DNA of 5,782 bases from assembly GCA_028875175.1 (NCBI GenBank), contig JAPPFO010000110.1:1-5782 (forward strand), in the 5' to 3' direction. Within the stretch, counting starts at the first letter, position 1, and the number at the start of each line of letters is the position of its first letter. Of the stretch, positions 5,214 to 5,782 are shown in pieces. The position numbers were made by a program, and so were the translations under genes. The DNA comes from Chloroflexota bacterium. GTDB lineage: Bacteria; Chloroflexota; UBA11872. The notes below the pieces were generated by a model. That model had not been told where the DNA came from. It worked only from the letters and a program-made list of their open reading frames with translations, and searched no databases.

Positions 5214-5782
5214 ATGTTCGGCATAGGTGTCGCCGAGTTTTTTGCCGTTTTGGTCCTGGCACTCATCGTGCTGGGCCCGGAGCGATTGCCACTTGCCATG
5301 CGCACTCTCGGTCGCTGGGTGCGTCAGCTGCGCCAGATGACGCGCGAATTCCGCAAGGAATTCGCCGAAGAGTTCTCGATCCTCTACGAGGAAATGGACG
5401 TCCTGCGCCAGGAAGCCGAGAACACGCGCCAGGAACTGGCCGACATCCGCGCCGAGCTTTCCGACACGCTCCATGGCGCCGCCGACGACGTAAACGTGGC
5501 CAGCCAGGGCATCGCGGAAGACCTGCGCGGCGCGGTAGGCGCCGATCAGGACGGAGCGGAGGCATCGCCGGCAGCCTCTGGCACGTCGGGTGGATCCACG
5601 TCGGCGCCAGCATTGCCAGAGCAGGCTAGTACCTCGACGACATCAGCGTCTCCCACGCTCCCGAGCGCGGCTTCGGATTCCGCGTCGACGTCTTCCGGGG
5701 CGCAGACGGAGTTGCTGCCAGCAGCCGACGCCATGGCGCTGGCCATCCAGGACACGTTTGCTCCAGAAAGCAACGGCCAGGT
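5214..5782 (+). CDS. tatB: Twin-arginine translocation protein, TatB-like (3' end beyond the window)
   Basis: The first 189 residues of a Tat subunit that helps export folded proteins carrying twin-arginine signals. It starts MFGIGVAEFF, has one transmembrane helix (about 7-20), then the GPERLP hinge (21-26), and an amphipathic helix (about 27-55) extending into a charged, probably coiled-coil helix to about 86. Glu8, Gly21, Pro22 and Pro26 fall at the same positions as in E. coli TatB; Glu8 favours TatB over TatA. From about 112 to 168 the chain is low-complexity Ala/Ser/Thr/Pro, then more ordered near the edge. No stop codon occurs before the window ends, so length is unknown. ATG 5214 is fixed by the conserved N-terminus, although no Shine-Dalgarno sequence precedes it. 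A tatC or tatA gene might follow, but none is visible. Confidence 0.88.
   Translation, partial: MFGIGVAEFFAVLVLALIVLGPERLPLAMRTLGRWVRQLRQMTREFRKEFAEEFSILYEEMDVLRQEAENTRQELADIRAELSDTLHGAADDVNVASQGIAEDLRGAVGADQDGAEASPAASGTSGGSTSAPALPEQASTSTTSASPTLPSAASDSASTSSGAQTELLPAADAMALAIQDTFAPESNGQ

Noticed and set aside
1..5782. CRISPR arrays, tRNA or rRNA genes, transposases, phage or defence genes
   Set aside because: No spaced direct repeats, RNA gene hallmarks or mobile-element protein motifs were seen on either strand.

Overview
This 5.8 kb window comes from a GC-rich bacterial chromosome. Codons strongly prefer C in the third position, genes are tightly packed, and Shine-Dalgarno signals are weak or absent before every start. 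It holds four complete genes and one gene cut by the right edge. An uncultured Chloroflexota-like lineage would fit the gene set (archaeal-type glycogen debranching enzyme, a DUF6062-type Cys/His protein, a TatB-like protein) and the intergenic G-rich repeat. That placement is an inference; the window contains no rRNA or other phylogenetic marker.

Layout. Positions 1-280 are non-coding. They hold small hairpins, a G-rich repeat with G-quadruplex potential, and a striking AT-rich perfect palindrome 45 bases before the first gene. Positions 281-2269 (+) encode an amylo-alpha-1,6-glucosidase (glycogen debranching enzyme). Overlapping its end by 11 bases is an alpha/beta-hydrolase of the epoxide hydrolase / haloalkane dehalogenase type (2259-3155, +); the two are probably one operon. 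A convergent gene on the minus strand (3152-3943) encodes a DUF6062-like protein with two CxxC/CxxH pairs. It shares a palindromic CTAG with the hydrolase, so both genes end on the same four bases. A divergent intergenic region of about 107 bases follows, with a good -10 hexamer. Next is an isocitrate/isopropylmalate-type dehydrogenase closest to the tartrate/D-malate dehydrogenase branch (4051-5124, +). After an 89-base gap comes a TatB-like protein (5214 to the right edge, +).

Function. The debranching enzyme points to glycogen or other alpha-glucan turnover. The dehydrogenase points to oxidative decarboxylation of a malate-, tartrate- or isopropylmalate-like acid. The Tat protein points to export of folded proteins. 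No shared pathway is evident beyond the GDE/hydrolase pair. I found no transposase, CRISPR array, tRNA, rRNA, phage or defence gene. The window reads as mostly ordinary housekeeping sequence; the upstream repeat/palindrome region and some departures from family consensus are the most interesting parts.
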